Source: Streptomyces sp. NBC_01142 (GTDB lineage: Bacteria > Actinomycetota > Actinomycetes > Streptomycetales > Streptomycetaceae). Taken from it: a DNA stretch of 64,000 nt. Every line of letters begins with the position of its first letter. The first letter of the stretch is position 1. Made by a program: the position numbers and the translations under genes. Shown here one piece after another: positions 9,568 through 18,031 of the stretch. The stretch covers positions 2,604,001-2,668,000 of the forward strand of contig NZ_JAPEOR010000001.1 of the NCBI RefSeq assembly GCF_026341125.1, read 5' to 3'. The notes under the pieces were generated by a model. That model was not told the origin of the DNA. It searched no databases and saw only the letters and a program-made list of their open reading frames with translations.

Positions 9568-10775
9568 GAGGCACGCGTAGGAGGGGCACGCGTACGACAG
9601 GGGCGCAGGCAAGCAGCACGCGTACGGCAGGGGCGCGTACGAGAGGCATGCGTACCGGCCCCGGTCTCGCCCCGGTCCTCGCCCTGACCGTCTGCCTCGC
9701 GGTGACCGTCTCCGGCTGTTCGATGCCCGAGGTGTCCGGCATCGAACAGCTGCCGCTGCCCGGCGGGGCGGACCTCGGGGACGACCCGTACGAGATCACC
9801 GCGGAGTTCGCCGATGTGCTGAGCCTGGTCCCGCAGTCCGCGGTCAAGGTGAACGATGTCTCCGTCGGCCGGGTCACCAAGATCACCCTCAGCCCCGACG
9901 ACTGGTCGGCAATGGTCACCATGCGCATCAACGGTCAGGTGAAACTGCCCGCCAACGCCTTCGCCCACCTCGAACAGTCCAGCCTGCTCGGCGAGAAGTA
10001 CATCCAGCTCTCCCCGCCCGCCACGACACAGACGGCCACGGGCAGGCTCGCCGACGGAGCGGCCATCCCGATGACGCGTACCAACCGCAACCCGGAGGTC
10101 GAAGAGGTCTTCGGTGCGCTGTCCCTGCTGCTCAACGGCGGTGGCATCAACCAGATCAAGACCATTGCCACCGAACTCAACAAGGCCGTCGGGGGCAGAG
10201 AACCCAAGGTCCGCTCCATGCTGAAGCGGGTCGACACGCTGGTGACCAGCCTCGACAGGAACAAGGGGAACATCACCGCAGCCCTCGACGGTGTCAACCG
10301 GCTCGCCGCCACACTCGCCACCCGCAAGCAAGAGGTCGGCCAGGTCCTCACCGGGCTCAGCCCGGGCCTGAAGGTGCTGGAGCAGCAGCGCGGCTCGTTG
10401 CTGACGATGCTCCGCGCGCTCGGCACGCTCTCCACGGTCGCCGTCGACACCGTCAAGAGGAGCAAGGACGACACGATCGCCGACCTCAAGGCGCTCGCGC
10501 CCACCCTGAAGGCGCTCGCCGACTCGGGGCAGGCACTGCCCGACTCGCTCCAGGTGCTGCTCACCTACCCCTTCACCGACGAGGTGCTGCGCGGGGTGAA
10601 GGGCGACTACCTCAACGTCTATCTGGATGTCACGGCCGTGCCGGGGACGACGATCATCCCCGAGTACAAGCCGGACGAGGACAAACCGTCCGCGCGGGCG
10701 GGGACGGGCGGTGCGCCGCCGGCCCCGCTGCCGCTGCCTTCGGTGACCGTGCCCGAAGGGGAAGGGAGCAACTGA
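9564..10775 (+). CDS. MCE family lipoprotein (MceE/LprK-like)
   Basis: The fifth MCE subunit carries a lipobox (VTVSGC) and so corresponds to the lipoprotein MceE position. Two starts are possible: TTG 9564, overlapping the preceding stop (TTGA, like the other junctions here) with a good GGAAGGGGG ribosome site about 7 nt upstream, giving 403 residues; or ATG 9648, giving 375 residues and a conventional-length signal peptide. The extra 28 residues are almost only Arg, Thr, Gly and Ala and are encoded by a degenerate tandem repeat. The MCE domain follows the Cys (FADVLSLVPQSAVKVNDVSVGRV). Pro-rich C-terminus. Confidence 0.9.
   Translation: MRGTRRRGTRTTGAQASSTRTAGARTRGMRTGPGLAPVLALTVCLAVTVSGCSMPEVSGIEQLPLPGGADLGDDPYEITAEFADVLSLVPQSAVKVNDVSVGRVTKITLSPDDWSAMVTMRINGQVKLPANAFAHLEQSSLLGEKYIQLSPPATTQTATGRLADGAAIPMTRTNRNPEVEEVFGALSLLLNGGGINQIKTIATELNKAVGGREPKVRSMLKRVDTLVTSLDRNKGNITAALDGVNRLAATLATRKQEVGQVLTGLSPGLKVLEQQRGSLLTMLRALGTLSTVAVDTVKRSKDDTIADLKALAPTLKALADSGQALPDSLQVLLTYPFTDEVLRGVKGDYLNVYLDVTAVPGTTIIPEYKPDEDKPSARAGTGGAPPAPLPLPSVTVPEGEGSN
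9568..9650 (+). repeat. Imperfect tandem repeat (GCACGCGTACG type)
   Basis: Five to six degenerate copies of a roughly 15-bp unit around GCACGCGTACG or GGGGCGCGTACG lie at the extreme 5' end of the lipoprotein gene. In frame they encode an Arg/Thr/Gly/Ala-rich extension ahead of the lipoprotein signal peptide. Confidence 0.6.
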
Positions 10776-12031
10776 TGGTCACCCTCGCCACCCGCCTCAA
10801 GAACATCGCCTTCCTGATCATCGGTGTTCTGGTGCTGGGCTTCATCGGCATCCGCTACGCGGACCTCGGCCACTACGTCGGTATGCGGGACTACTACACG
10901 GTCAAGGTCCAACTCCCGCAGACCGGCGGCCTGTTCACCCACTCCAACGTCACCTATCGAGGCGTGTCGGTGGGCCGCGTCGGACCCATCGGGCTGACCG
11001 ACGAGGGGGTCGAGGCCGAACTGCGGATCAAGGACTCCGCGCCGCGGATCCCCGCAGACCTCGAAGCCGTCGTCGCCAGCCTCTCCGCGGTGGGCGAGCA
11101 GTACATCGACCTGCGGCCGGCCGGCGACGACGGGCCCTATCTGCGGGACGGCGCGGTGATCGCCCAGTCCGACACTCGTGTCCCCGCGCCCGTGACCGAA
11201 GTCCTCACCAGCGTCGACGAGCTGGCCTCCTCCGTAGACCTGGAGTCCCTGCGGACCGTCGTCGACGAATTCGGCGCCGCCCTCACCGGGCGCGGCGACG
11301 ACCTCCAGGTGCTGCTGGACAACGGCAACGAGTTCGTCCTTGCCGCCGACGAGGCACTGCCCGTCAACACCCGGCTGATGACCGACGGTGAGACGGTGCT
11401 GCGCACCCAGGCCGAGCAGGGCCAGGCGCTGAAGTCCTTCGCCTCCGGCGCCAGAGAACTCGCCGGACAGCTCAAGGGTTCCGACGCCGACCTGCGCAAG
11501 CTCATCGCCGCCGCGCCGGACGCGGCCGGCCAGATCAGCGGCCTGCTGCGCGACCTCGACCCGAGCTTCGCCGTGGTGGTCGCCAATCTGCTGACCACCT
11601 CCGAGGTGGCCGTGACCCGGCAGCGCGGCATGGAGGAACTGCTGGTCAAGCTCCCCGCTGTCGCCGCCGCGGGCTCGACCGCCGTTACGGCCAAGGGAGC
11701 GAGTTTCGGTATGTCGGTGACCTTCTTCGAGCCGCTGCCCTGCACCGCCGGATACGGCGGCACCACCTACCGCAACGGTCTCGACACCTCGCCCGCGCCC
11801 GCACTCAACACCAGGGCCCGCTGCGCCTCCTCGCCGGGCAGCGGCATCAACGTCCGCGGCAGCGCGAACGCGCCCCGCGGCGGGCCCGTGCCGGATCCCG
11901 CGCGGCCCGGCGCGATGCTCCTGGGAGCCGCCGCGGGAGGCCGGCTCCCAGGAGCCCTGGGGCTGCCCGCGGTCCCGGACTCCTCGTCCGGCCTGGGCGG
12001 CTTGCTGGGGCTGGGGGCAGCGCATGACTAG
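10775..12031 (+). CDS. MCE family protein (MceF position)
   Basis: The sixth MCE subunit, 418 residues. It starts at ATG in a TGATG overlap behind GGGGAAGGGAG. Anchor at residues 5-26 (RLKNIAFLIIGVLVLGFIGIRY). The MCE core is QTGGLFTHSNVTYRGVSVGRV, the form typical of MceF, and it is followed by a long helical segment. The C-terminal 60 residues are Gly/Pro/Ala-rich. Its last 8 bp overlap the start of the first mce-associated gene. A set of six MCE proteins with one lipoprotein in the fifth position is the standard actinobacterial mce layout. Confidence 0.93.
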   Translation: MVTLATRLKNIAFLIIGVLVLGFIGIRYADLGHYVGMRDYYTVKVQLPQTGGLFTHSNVTYRGVSVGRVGPIGLTDEGVEAELRIKDSAPRIPADLEAVVASLSAVGEQYIDLRPAGDDGPYLRDGAVIAQSDTRVPAPVTEVLTSVDELASSVDLESLRTVVDEFGAALTGRGDDLQVLLDNGNEFVLAADEALPVNTRLMTDGETVLRTQAEQGQALKSFASGARELAGQLKGSDADLRKLIAAAPDAAGQISGLLRDLDPSFAVVVANLLTTSEVAVTRQRGMEELLVKLPAVAAAGSTAVTAKGASFGMSVTFFEPLPCTAGYGGTTYRNGLDTSPAPALNTRARCASSPGSGINVRGSANAPRGGPVPDPARPGAMLLGAAAGGRLPGALGLPAVPDSSSGLGGLLGLGAAHD

Positions 12032-12539
12032 CGCGGGCAGGCGTGGCGGCGGAGCAGGTGGCCGGGCCGCCCTTGCCGCCTGGTCCGCGGTGGTCCTGGC
12101 CGTGCTGTTCTGCGCCTTCGCCGGATGGTCGTACGGGCAGGCGAGGGGCGGCGACTCGCTGACGTACGCGACCAACCGTGACGAGGCACTGGAAGACGGA
12201 CGGGAGCACATCGCCCGGCTCACCAGCTTCGATGCCAAGGACCCCGATGCCGGGCGCCGCCAGTGGCTCGACGCCTCGACCGGGCCGCTGCGCGACGAGC
12301 TGAAGCGGTCCAGGGCCACGACGGACACGACGGCGCGCGCCACCGTCACGGACGCGGCCCTCACGGCGCTCGACACCCGGGCCGGTACGGCCGAACTGAT
12401 CGCCACGGTACGGGTCGAGATCAGCCCGGGCAGCGGTGCGGCCGGCACCGACCGCAAGCGGCTGGAAGCCACGCTTGCCCGCACCGCGGACGGCTGGAAG
12501 GTCACGGCACTCAGCGCGATTCCGGTCGGCGGGGCGTGA
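12024..12539 (+). CDS. Mce-associated membrane protein A
   Basis: A 171-residue protein with one N-terminal membrane helix (about residues 14-38, AALAAWSAVVLAVLFCAFAGWSYG) and an extracytoplasmic domain that resembles the small Mam/NTF2-like domain of mce-associated proteins. The segment SLTYATNRDEALEDGREHIARL is clearly similar to that of the third associated protein (13179-13724), indicating duplication. The start overlaps the mceF-like gene by 8 bp. The known role of this class in mycobacteria is stabilising MCE complexes; that role is inferred here from position and topology. Confidence 0.85.
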   Translation: MTSAGRRGGGAGGRAALAAWSAVVLAVLFCAFAGWSYGQARGGDSLTYATNRDEALEDGREHIARLTSFDAKDPDAGRRQWLDASTGPLRDELKRSRATTDTTARATVTDAALTALDTRAGTAELIATVRVEISPGSGAAGTDRKRLEATLARTADGWKVTALSAIPVGGA

Positions 12540-12561
12540 GGGGCATGGGAGGAGGCCGAGG

Positions 12562-13161
12562 ATGAGTACGGGCGAAGAGGTCAAGGCCGTCCACCTACCG
12601 GCGCCGCGTTCGTCGCCCGAGAACGATGAGCCCGAGCCGGAGCCACGTCGTGGTGCCCGGACTCCGCGATGGCTCGTCCCGGCGGTCGTCGCCGCCGTCC
12701 TCGCGCTTGCGCTGGGCGGAGCCGGACTCCTGTTCCGGGTCGGGGAGTTGACCAATTCTCCGGCCGCCGGAAACCGCGCGCTCACCGACACCGAGGCCAC
12801 CACCCGGGTGATCGGCGATGTCAGCAGTGCGCTCGGCAAGGTCTTCTCGTACGCGCCCACCAACACGGGAGCGACCCGCCAGTCGGCACGGGAACTGCTC
12901 GCCGGAAAGGCCGCCCGCCAGTACGGCGAGCTGTTCGGGCAGGTCGAGAAGCGGGCTGCGGAGCAGAAGCTGACGCTCACCACCCACGTCGTACGGGCCG
13001 GAGTGACCCGGCTGACCGACCGCGGTGCCCACCTCCTGGTCTTCCTCGACCAGGTTGCCGAACGCCGGGGCAAACCGCCCGTCACCACCGCCGCCCAGCT
13101 GTCGGTCACCGCGGAACTGAGCGACGGGCGCTGGCAGATCGTCGACATCACATCCCGGTAG
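12562..13161 (+). CDS. Mce-associated membrane protein B
   Basis: A 199-residue protein: charged cytosolic N-terminus (residues 1-36), membrane helix (about 37-58, WLVPAVVAAVLALALGGAGL), then a Mam-type extracytoplasmic domain with ALTDTEATTRVIGDVSSAL and VFSY. These two segments recur in the fourth associated protein (13746-14591). The ATG is preceded by GGAGGCCGAGG at good spacing; a longer reading frame upstream overlaps the previous gene and is not used. The position suggests one half of an A/B pair of MCE complex partners. Confidence 0.85.
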   Translation: MSTGEEVKAVHLPAPRSSPENDEPEPEPRRGARTPRWLVPAVVAAVLALALGGAGLLFRVGELTNSPAAGNRALTDTEATTRVIGDVSSALGKVFSYAPTNTGATRQSARELLAGKAARQYGELFGQVEKRAAEQKLTLTTHVVRAGVTRLTDRGAHLLVFLDQVAERRGKPPVTTAAQLSVTAELSDGRWQIVDITSR

Positions 13162-13178
13162 GGGAGGGGGAGAGATCC

Positions 13179-13724
13179 ATGGGGTCCAGAGGGTCCATGG
13201 CACGGACGACGCGGAATCCGCTGACGGCGGTGGCTCTCGCACTGGCAGTCGTGGCGGGGTGTTTCGCGGGATGGGGCGGCTGGTCGTGGTACGGGGCGGC
13301 GCACGACGACTCCCTCGCGTACGCGCAGGAGCGGGACGAGGTGCTGGCCGCGGGCGAGCAGGCGGTGCAGAACATGAACACCCTCGACCACCGCGATCTC
13401 GGACGCGGGCTCGACACCTGGGAGGACTCGGCCACCGGGGATCTTCGCAAGCAACTGACCCAAGGGCGCGGTGAGTTCGAGAAGCAGATCCAGCAGTCCA
13501 GGACGGTCACCAGCGCCAAGGTGCTGTCGGGCGCGGTGAGGGAACTGGACGACCGGGCCGGCAGGGCGAGCGTGCTGGTCGCCCTGCGGATCACGGTGAC
13601 CGCGCCGAAGGGCAAGCCGGCGCAGAAGGAGAGCCGGATGCTCGGCGAGCTCACCCGTACGTCCGAGGGCTGGAAGCTCAGCGCACTCGGCCAGGCGCCG
13701 GTCGGCAACACCGCGGCCGAGTGA
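13179..13724 (+). CDS. Mce-associated membrane protein A'
   Basis: A 181-residue paralogue of the protein at 12024-12539. A membrane helix covers about residues 13-35 (AVALALAVVAGCFAGWGGWSWYG), followed by the matching segment SLAYAQERDEVLAAGEQAV. The C-terminus EGWKLSALGQAPVG matches DGWKVTALSAIPVG of the first copy. The ATG at 13179 follows GGGGAGGGGGAGAG; a second ATG 18 bp downstream is possible. Together with neighbours it makes an A-B-A'-B' arrangement, so the pair was probably duplicated as a unit. Confidence 0.83.
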   Translation: MGSRGSMARTTRNPLTAVALALAVVAGCFAGWGGWSWYGAAHDDSLAYAQERDEVLAAGEQAVQNMNTLDHRDLGRGLDTWEDSATGDLRKQLTQGRGEFEKQIQQSRTVTSAKVLSGAVRELDDRAGRASVLVALRITVTAPKGKPAQKESRMLGELTRTSEGWKLSALGQAPVGNTAAE

Positions 13725-13745
13725 ACAGCGAGAGGACCCCCGGAC

Positions 13746-14591
13746 ATGTCGACGACCCGTCATCTCCTCAACCGCCAACGGCGACTGGCGACCGCGGCAC
13801 GCACAACGCCCGCGGCACCTGAGGCCCCCGCGGCACCTGAGGCCCCTGCGACACCTGAGACCCCCGCGTCCACGCCCGCGCCGCCGCGGAGACCGCTGCG
13901 GGACCGGAAGCCGGAGCAGCCCGACCGGACAGAGAAGCCGCACAGGGCCGGGAAGCCGGGCGGCACGGAGAAGCCGGGCGGGACAGCGAGGCCGGACAGG
14001 GTCGGAATACCGGTCAGTGCCGGGTTACCGGTCAGTGCCGAGCATCCGTCGGCCTCCGGCGAGAAGCCCCGCGGCAGGATTCGGCTGACCGCGGTTCTGT
14101 GCGTGCTCACCGTCCTGCTCGGCGGCTTCGCCGCCTTCGCCGGCGCTCAGGCGTCCGGCCTGCGTGACGAGCCGGCCACGCGCAACACGGCCCTCACCGA
14201 CATCGCCCGCACCAGCGAGGTCAAGGGGCAGGTCACCCAGGCCGTCGAGGCGGTCTTCTCGTACAACTTCGCCAACCCCGGCGCCCTGGAGCAGGCCGTG
14301 AAGGCGCATCTGAGGGGCAAGGCGGTGGCGCAGCACGGCGAGATGCTCGCCGCCGTACGCAAGGAGGGCCCGAAGCAGAAGTTGGTCCTCACCACCACCG
14401 TGACGGAGAGCGGGGTGGAGCTGATCGACGGCGACCGGGCGCGCATGCTTGTCTTCGCCGACCAGAGCAACACCCGGACCGCGTCGAAGGACGAGACGAC
14501 ATACGCCGCCGCCATGCTCGCCGTGGACGTGGTGCGGGGCGACGGGACCTGGCGCATCGCCGCCATCGACACCTTCGGGGCGGGCTCATGA
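13746..14591 (+). CDS. Mce-associated membrane protein B'
   Basis: A 281-residue paralogue of the protein at 12562-13161 with a much longer cytosolic N-terminus. Residues about 20-100 are low complexity, first Ala/Pro/Thr/Glu repeats (PAAPEAP type) and then Lys/Pro/Gly/Arg repeats (GKPGGTEKPGGT). The membrane helix is at about 116-137. The extracytoplasmic domain repeats NTALTDIARTSEVKGQV and VFSYNFANPG from its paralogue. The stop overlaps the next start (ATGA). The basic, Pro-rich tail could contact the membrane or cytosolic partners; that is inference. Confidence 0.83.
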   Translation: MSTTRHLLNRQRRLATAARTTPAAPEAPAAPEAPATPETPASTPAPPRRPLRDRKPEQPDRTEKPHRAGKPGGTEKPGGTARPDRVGIPVSAGLPVSAEHPSASGEKPRGRIRLTAVLCVLTVLLGGFAAFAGAQASGLRDEPATRNTALTDIARTSEVKGQVTQAVEAVFSYNFANPGALEQAVKAHLRGKAVAQHGEMLAAVRKEGPKQKLVLTTTVTESGVELIDGDRARMLVFADQSNTRTASKDETTYAAAMLAVDVVRGDGTWRIAAIDTFGAGS

Positions 14592-15802
14592 GGCCGGGCG
14601 GGGAGCGGATGCGCAGGGGCCTGGCCGGCACCGTGGCGGCGGTGGCGGCGATGGCCGCGCTCACGGCGTCGCAGGCGCCCGGTCTCGTGCGTGCCCAGCC
14701 GGTGCGGCAGCACAACACACCTTCAGAAAACGGGAGTTGGGCCGAACCGCGCAACGACGATTCGTACCACACTGAACTTCCGCCGCTCCGCCCCTCCGTA
14801 GGGACCGGTCCCAGCCCCTCCGGCGTTGTCCAACTGGGCCGGATCCGGGCGGAGTCGGGTATCCCCGCCACGGTCCTCGCCGCCTACCGCGGAGCGGAGA
14901 CCCGCATCGGACGCATCGACCCCGGCTGCCGGCTGCCGTGGCACCTGCTCGCGGCGATCGGCAAGGTCGAGTCGGGGCAGGCGCGTGGCGGCCGCGTCGA
15001 CGCCAACGGCACCACGCTCTCGCCGATCCTGGGACCCGTCCTCAACGGCGTCGGTTTCGCGAACATCCCGGACACCGACAAGGGTGCCTACGACGGTGAT
15101 ACGCGCTACGACCGCGCGGTGGGGCCGATGCAGTTCATCCCGTCGACCTGGGCCCGGTGGGGCCAGGACGCCAACGGCGACGGACGCAAGGACCCCCACA
15201 ACATCCACGACGCCGCGCTCGCCGCCGGCCTCTATCTCTGCGCCGACGGCCGGAATCTGGCGGTCAAGGCCGATCTGGACCGGGCGATCCTCTCCTACAA
15301 CCACTCGCGGGAGTATCTGCGTACGGTCCTGGCGTGGCTGGAGTTCTACCGGAAGGGCACCCATCCGGTGCCGGACGGCCAGGGTGTCCTGCCCACCAGC
15401 CCGGGTGCGGGCGGCAAGACCCCGGCCACGCTGCCGGTCGGTGGCGGAACGGGCGGCGGACCGGGCGGCGGGGGCGACATCATCATCGGGCCGCGTCCTT
15501 CCGGCTCGCCGAGCGTGCCGCCGACGGGCGGCCCGAGCCCCTCGCCGGGCGGATCGCCGTCCCCGGACCCGGGCGGTTCGCCGGGACCGAGCCCCGGGCC
15601 CGGCCCGAGCGGGAGCCCGGGCCCCGGGCCCGGTCCGAGCCCGGATCCCAGCCCCGACCCGAGCCCCTCGGACTCGGCCTGCCCCTCACCGTCTCCGGAC
15701 CCGTCTCCTTCGGACGCGCCGTCCGCGCCGGGCACGCAATCTCCGTCACCCGCGCCGAGCGGCAGTCCGAGTGACGGTCCCTGCTCACCTTCCGGGAGCT
15801 GA
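14588..15802 (+). CDS. Secreted lytic transglycosylase
   Basis: A 404-residue exported cell-wall enzyme that would cleave the glycan strands of peptidoglycan. Signal peptide at residues 1-30. The catalytic domain (about 90-260) has the SLT/MltB-type pattern: LLAAIGKVESGQ with the likely catalytic Glu, AVGPMQFIPSTWARWG, and a C-terminal AILSYNHSREYL. A long Pro/Ser/Gly/Asp tail (about 275-404) of SPSPDPS repeats may span the wall. It is translationally coupled to the last mce-associated gene, suggesting local wall remodelling to accommodate the MCE transporter. Its last 18 bp overlap the convergent DNA ligase gene. Confidence 0.88.
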   Translation: MRPGGERMRRGLAGTVAAVAAMAALTASQAPGLVRAQPVRQHNTPSENGSWAEPRNDDSYHTELPPLRPSVGTGPSPSGVVQLGRIRAESGIPATVLAAYRGAETRIGRIDPGCRLPWHLLAAIGKVESGQARGGRVDANGTTLSPILGPVLNGVGFANIPDTDKGAYDGDTRYDRAVGPMQFIPSTWARWGQDANGDGRKDPHNIHDAALAAGLYLCADGRNLAVKADLDRAILSYNHSREYLRTVLAWLEFYRKGTHPVPDGQGVLPTSPGAGGKTPATLPVGGGTGGGPGGGGDIIIGPRPSGSPSVPPTGGPSPSPGGSPSPDPGGSPGPSPGPGPSGSPGPGPGPSPDPSPDPSPSDSACPSPSPDPSPSDAPSAPGTQSPSPAPSGSPSDGPCSPSGS

Positions 15803-16855
15803 GAGCACCTCGGCCAGGTCGTACCGCACCGGCTCCTCCAGCTGCGTATAGGTGCAGCCGGAGGGGTCCCGGTCCGGCCGCCACCGGCGGAACTGCGCGG
15901 TGTGCCGGAAACGGTCGCCCTCCATGTGGTCGTACGCGACCTCGATCACCCGCTCGGGCCGCAGCGCAACCCACGAGAGGTCCTTCTTGCCCGACCAGCG
16001 GCTCGGCGCGCCGGGCAGCCGTGCGCCCTCATGGGCACTCTCGTCGGCCCACGCCGCCCATGGGTGGCCCTCTGCCGGCCCCATGCGCAGCGGCTCCAGT
16101 TCCGCCACCAGCTCCTCGCGCCGCTTCATGGAGAACGCGGCGCACACGCCGACGTGCTGCAGACGGCCCGAGTCGTCGTAGAGGCCGAGGAGCAGCGAAC
16201 CGACCACCGGACCGCTCTTGTGGAAGCGGTAGCCGGCCACGACGGCATCGGCCGTCCGCTCGTGCTTGATCTTGTACATCAGGCGGGCGTCCGGCCGGTA
16301 CGGCATGTCCAGCGGCTTGGCGATGATTCCGTCGAGCCCGGCGCCCTCGTACTGCTCGAACCACTCCTGCGCCAGCTCCGCGTCCGTGGTCGCGGGCGCA
16401 AGATGCACGGGCGGCTCGGCGTCGGCCAGCGCGGCTGCCAGCGTGGTGCGCCGCACCGAGAGCGGGGCGTCCAGCAGGGCCTCGTCACCGAGGGCCAGCA
16501 GATCGAAGGCGACAAAACTCGCTGGGGTCTGCTCGGCGAGCATCCTCACCCGGGACTCGGCCGGGTGAATACGCTCGGTGAGCCGGTCGAAGTCCAGCCG
16601 GCCCTCGTGGGCGATCACGATCTCGCCGTCGACGACACACCGGTCGGGGAGGTTGGCCGACAGAACGGTGACCAGCTCGGGAAAGTAGCGGGTGAGCGGC
16701 TTGCCGGTCCTGGAGCCGATCACCAGCTCGTCGCCGTCCCGGTGCACGATGGCGCGGAAGCCGTCCCATTTGGCCTCGTACTGCATACCCGGCGGGATTT
16801 TCTTCACGGGCTTGGACAGCATGGGCTTCACGGGTGGCATCACGGGCAGATCCAT
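15785..16855 (-). CDS. ATP-dependent DNA ligase (LigD ligase-domain type)
   Basis: A 356-residue ATP-dependent DNA ligase. The nucleotidyltransferase motif I is KWDG (residues 29-32) with Lys29 as the AMP acceptor, preceded by YEA. Later motifs visible are DGEIV (motif III), SFVAFDLL, DGIIAK (motif IV) and YKIKHERTADAVVAGYRFH (motif V). An OB-fold C-terminal domain ends in VIEVAYDHME. It matches the ligase module of bacterial NHEJ LigD but stands alone, with no polymerase or phosphoesterase domain fused. Start ATG 16855 is chosen; ATG 16882 is also in frame but sits in the palindrome upstream. Divergent from the polymerase gene. Confidence 0.92.
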   Translation of the reverse strand: MDLPVMPPVKPMLSKPVKKIPPGMQYEAKWDGFRAIVHRDGDELVIGSRTGKPLTRYFPELVTVLSANLPDRCVVDGEIVIAHEGRLDFDRLTERIHPAESRVRMLAEQTPASFVAFDLLALGDEALLDAPLSVRRTTLAAALADAEPPVHLAPATTDAELAQEWFEQYEGAGLDGIIAKPLDMPYRPDARLMYKIKHERTADAVVAGYRFHKSGPVVGSLLLGLYDDSGRLQHVGVCAAFSMKRREELVAELEPLRMGPAEGHPWAAWADESAHEGARLPGAPSRWSGKKDLSWVALRPERVIEVAYDHMEGDRFRHTAQFRRWRPDRDPSGCTYTQLEEPVRYDLAEVLSAPGR

Positions 16856-16870
16856 GCATCGATTCTGCCC

Positions 16871-16885
16871 GATATGCGACATATC
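16871..16885. promoter_or_regulatory. Palindrome between ligase and LigD polymerase genes
   Basis: GATATGCGACATATC is a perfect inverted repeat (6-bp arms, 3-bp centre) in the 54-bp gap between two divergent DNA-repair genes. It is AT-rich relative to its surroundings. It is well placed to be an operator, or overlapping -10 elements, that controls both genes. Confidence 0.5.
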
Positions 16886-16909
16886 TACGCTCGGCCTACG
16901 GTGGCGCAC

Positions 16910-17938
16910 ATGGGTGCAGCGGTGGAACTGGAGGTCGGCGGGCGGACCGTACGGCTGTCCAACCCGGACAAGATCTACTTTCCCGAGCGGGGCTTCACCA
17001 AGCTGGACGTGGCCCAGTACTACCTGGCCGTGGGCGAGGGGATCATCCGCGCCCTGCGCGATCGCCCGACCACCCTCGAGCGCTTCCCGGACGGTGTCGA
17101 GGGCGAGTCCTTCTTCCAGAAGCGCGCCCCCAAGAACCTCCCCGACTGGATTCCCACCGCCCATATCTCCTTTCCCAGCGGACGCTCGGCCGACGAGATC
17201 TGCCCCACCGAGGTCGCCGCCGTGATCTGGGCGGCCAACCTCGGAACCCTGCCCTTCCACCCCTGGCCGGTACGCAGAGGAGCCGTCGACCACCCCGACG
17301 AGCTGCGCATCGACCTGGACCCGCAGCCCGGCACCGACTTCCACGATGCCGTCCGGGCCGCTCACGAACTGCGGGCCCTCCTTGACGAGTACGGCCTGCG
17401 TGGCTGGCCCAAGACCTCGGGCGGCCGCGGCCTCCATGTCTTCGTACCGATCGAACCGCGCTGGGACTTCACCCGTGTACGCCGCTCGGCCATCGCGGTG
17501 GGCCGCGAACTGGAGCGGCGCATGCCGGGCAGGGTGACCACGGCCTGGTGGAAGGAGGAGCGCGGAGAGCGGATCTTCGTCGACTACAACCAGACCGCCC
17601 GCGACCGCACGATCGCCTCCGCCTACTCCGTACGCCCCCGCCCGCACGCCCCCGTCTCGGCGCCCCTGCGCTGGGACGAGGTCGACGACGTATCCCCCCT
17701 GGACTTCGACCTGGTCACGATGCCCGCGCGTTTCGCCGAACTGGGTGATGTGCACGCGGACATGGACGACCACGCCTTCTCGCTGGACACCCTGCTGGAG
17801 CTCGCCCGCAAGGACGAACGCGACCACGGCCTCGGCGACCTGCCGTACCCGCCGGACTACCCGAAGATGCCGGGGGAGCCGAAGCGGGTCCAGCCCAGCC
17901 GTGCCAAGAAGCAGACCGAGGAGCCCGGCCAGGTGTGA
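16910..17938 (+). CDS. ligD: LigD-type NHEJ polymerase/primase domain protein
   Basis: A 342-residue archaeo-eukaryotic primase-type polymerase as found in bacterial NHEJ. The motifs are LSNPDKIYFPERGFTK near the N-terminus (the 5'-phosphate-binding region), catalytic DLD (Asp135/Asp137 in ELRIDLDPQPG), SGGRGLHVFVPI with the motif II His, and the motif III region FVDYNQTARDRTIASAYSVR. It adds nucleotides, preferably ribonucleotides in known homologues, at broken ends. The polymerase and ligase are separate divergent genes here instead of one LigD polypeptide. No Ku gene is in the window. A GTG 9 bp upstream is an alternative start. Confidence 0.92.
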   Translation: MGAAVELEVGGRTVRLSNPDKIYFPERGFTKLDVAQYYLAVGEGIIRALRDRPTTLERFPDGVEGESFFQKRAPKNLPDWIPTAHISFPSGRSADEICPTEVAAVIWAANLGTLPFHPWPVRRGAVDHPDELRIDLDPQPGTDFHDAVRAAHELRALLDEYGLRGWPKTSGGRGLHVFVPIEPRWDFTRVRRSAIAVGRELERRMPGRVTTAWWKEERGERIFVDYNQTARDRTIASAYSVRPRPHAPVSAPLRWDEVDDVSPLDFDLVTMPARFAELGDVHADMDDHAFSLDTLLELARKDERDHGLGDLPYPPDYPKMPGEPKRVQPSRAKKQTEEPGQV

Positions 17939-17968
17939 TGCCAGTGATCACCACTCTGCGCACCCACT

Positions 17969-18010
17969 GGCAATGGCCCCCTCCCCCGATGCGGGAAGGG
18001 GGCCACTGCC
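17969..18010. terminator. Bidirectional terminator hairpin
   Basis: Arms GGCAATGGCCCCCT and AGGGGGCCACTGCC pair over 14 positions with one mismatch, and inner bases add a few pairs. It lies between the convergent LigD polymerase gene and the DUF1080 gene, so it can serve both strands. Confidence 0.6.
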
Positions 18011-18031
18011 CAGCGGGAGCAGGGCCGAGGG

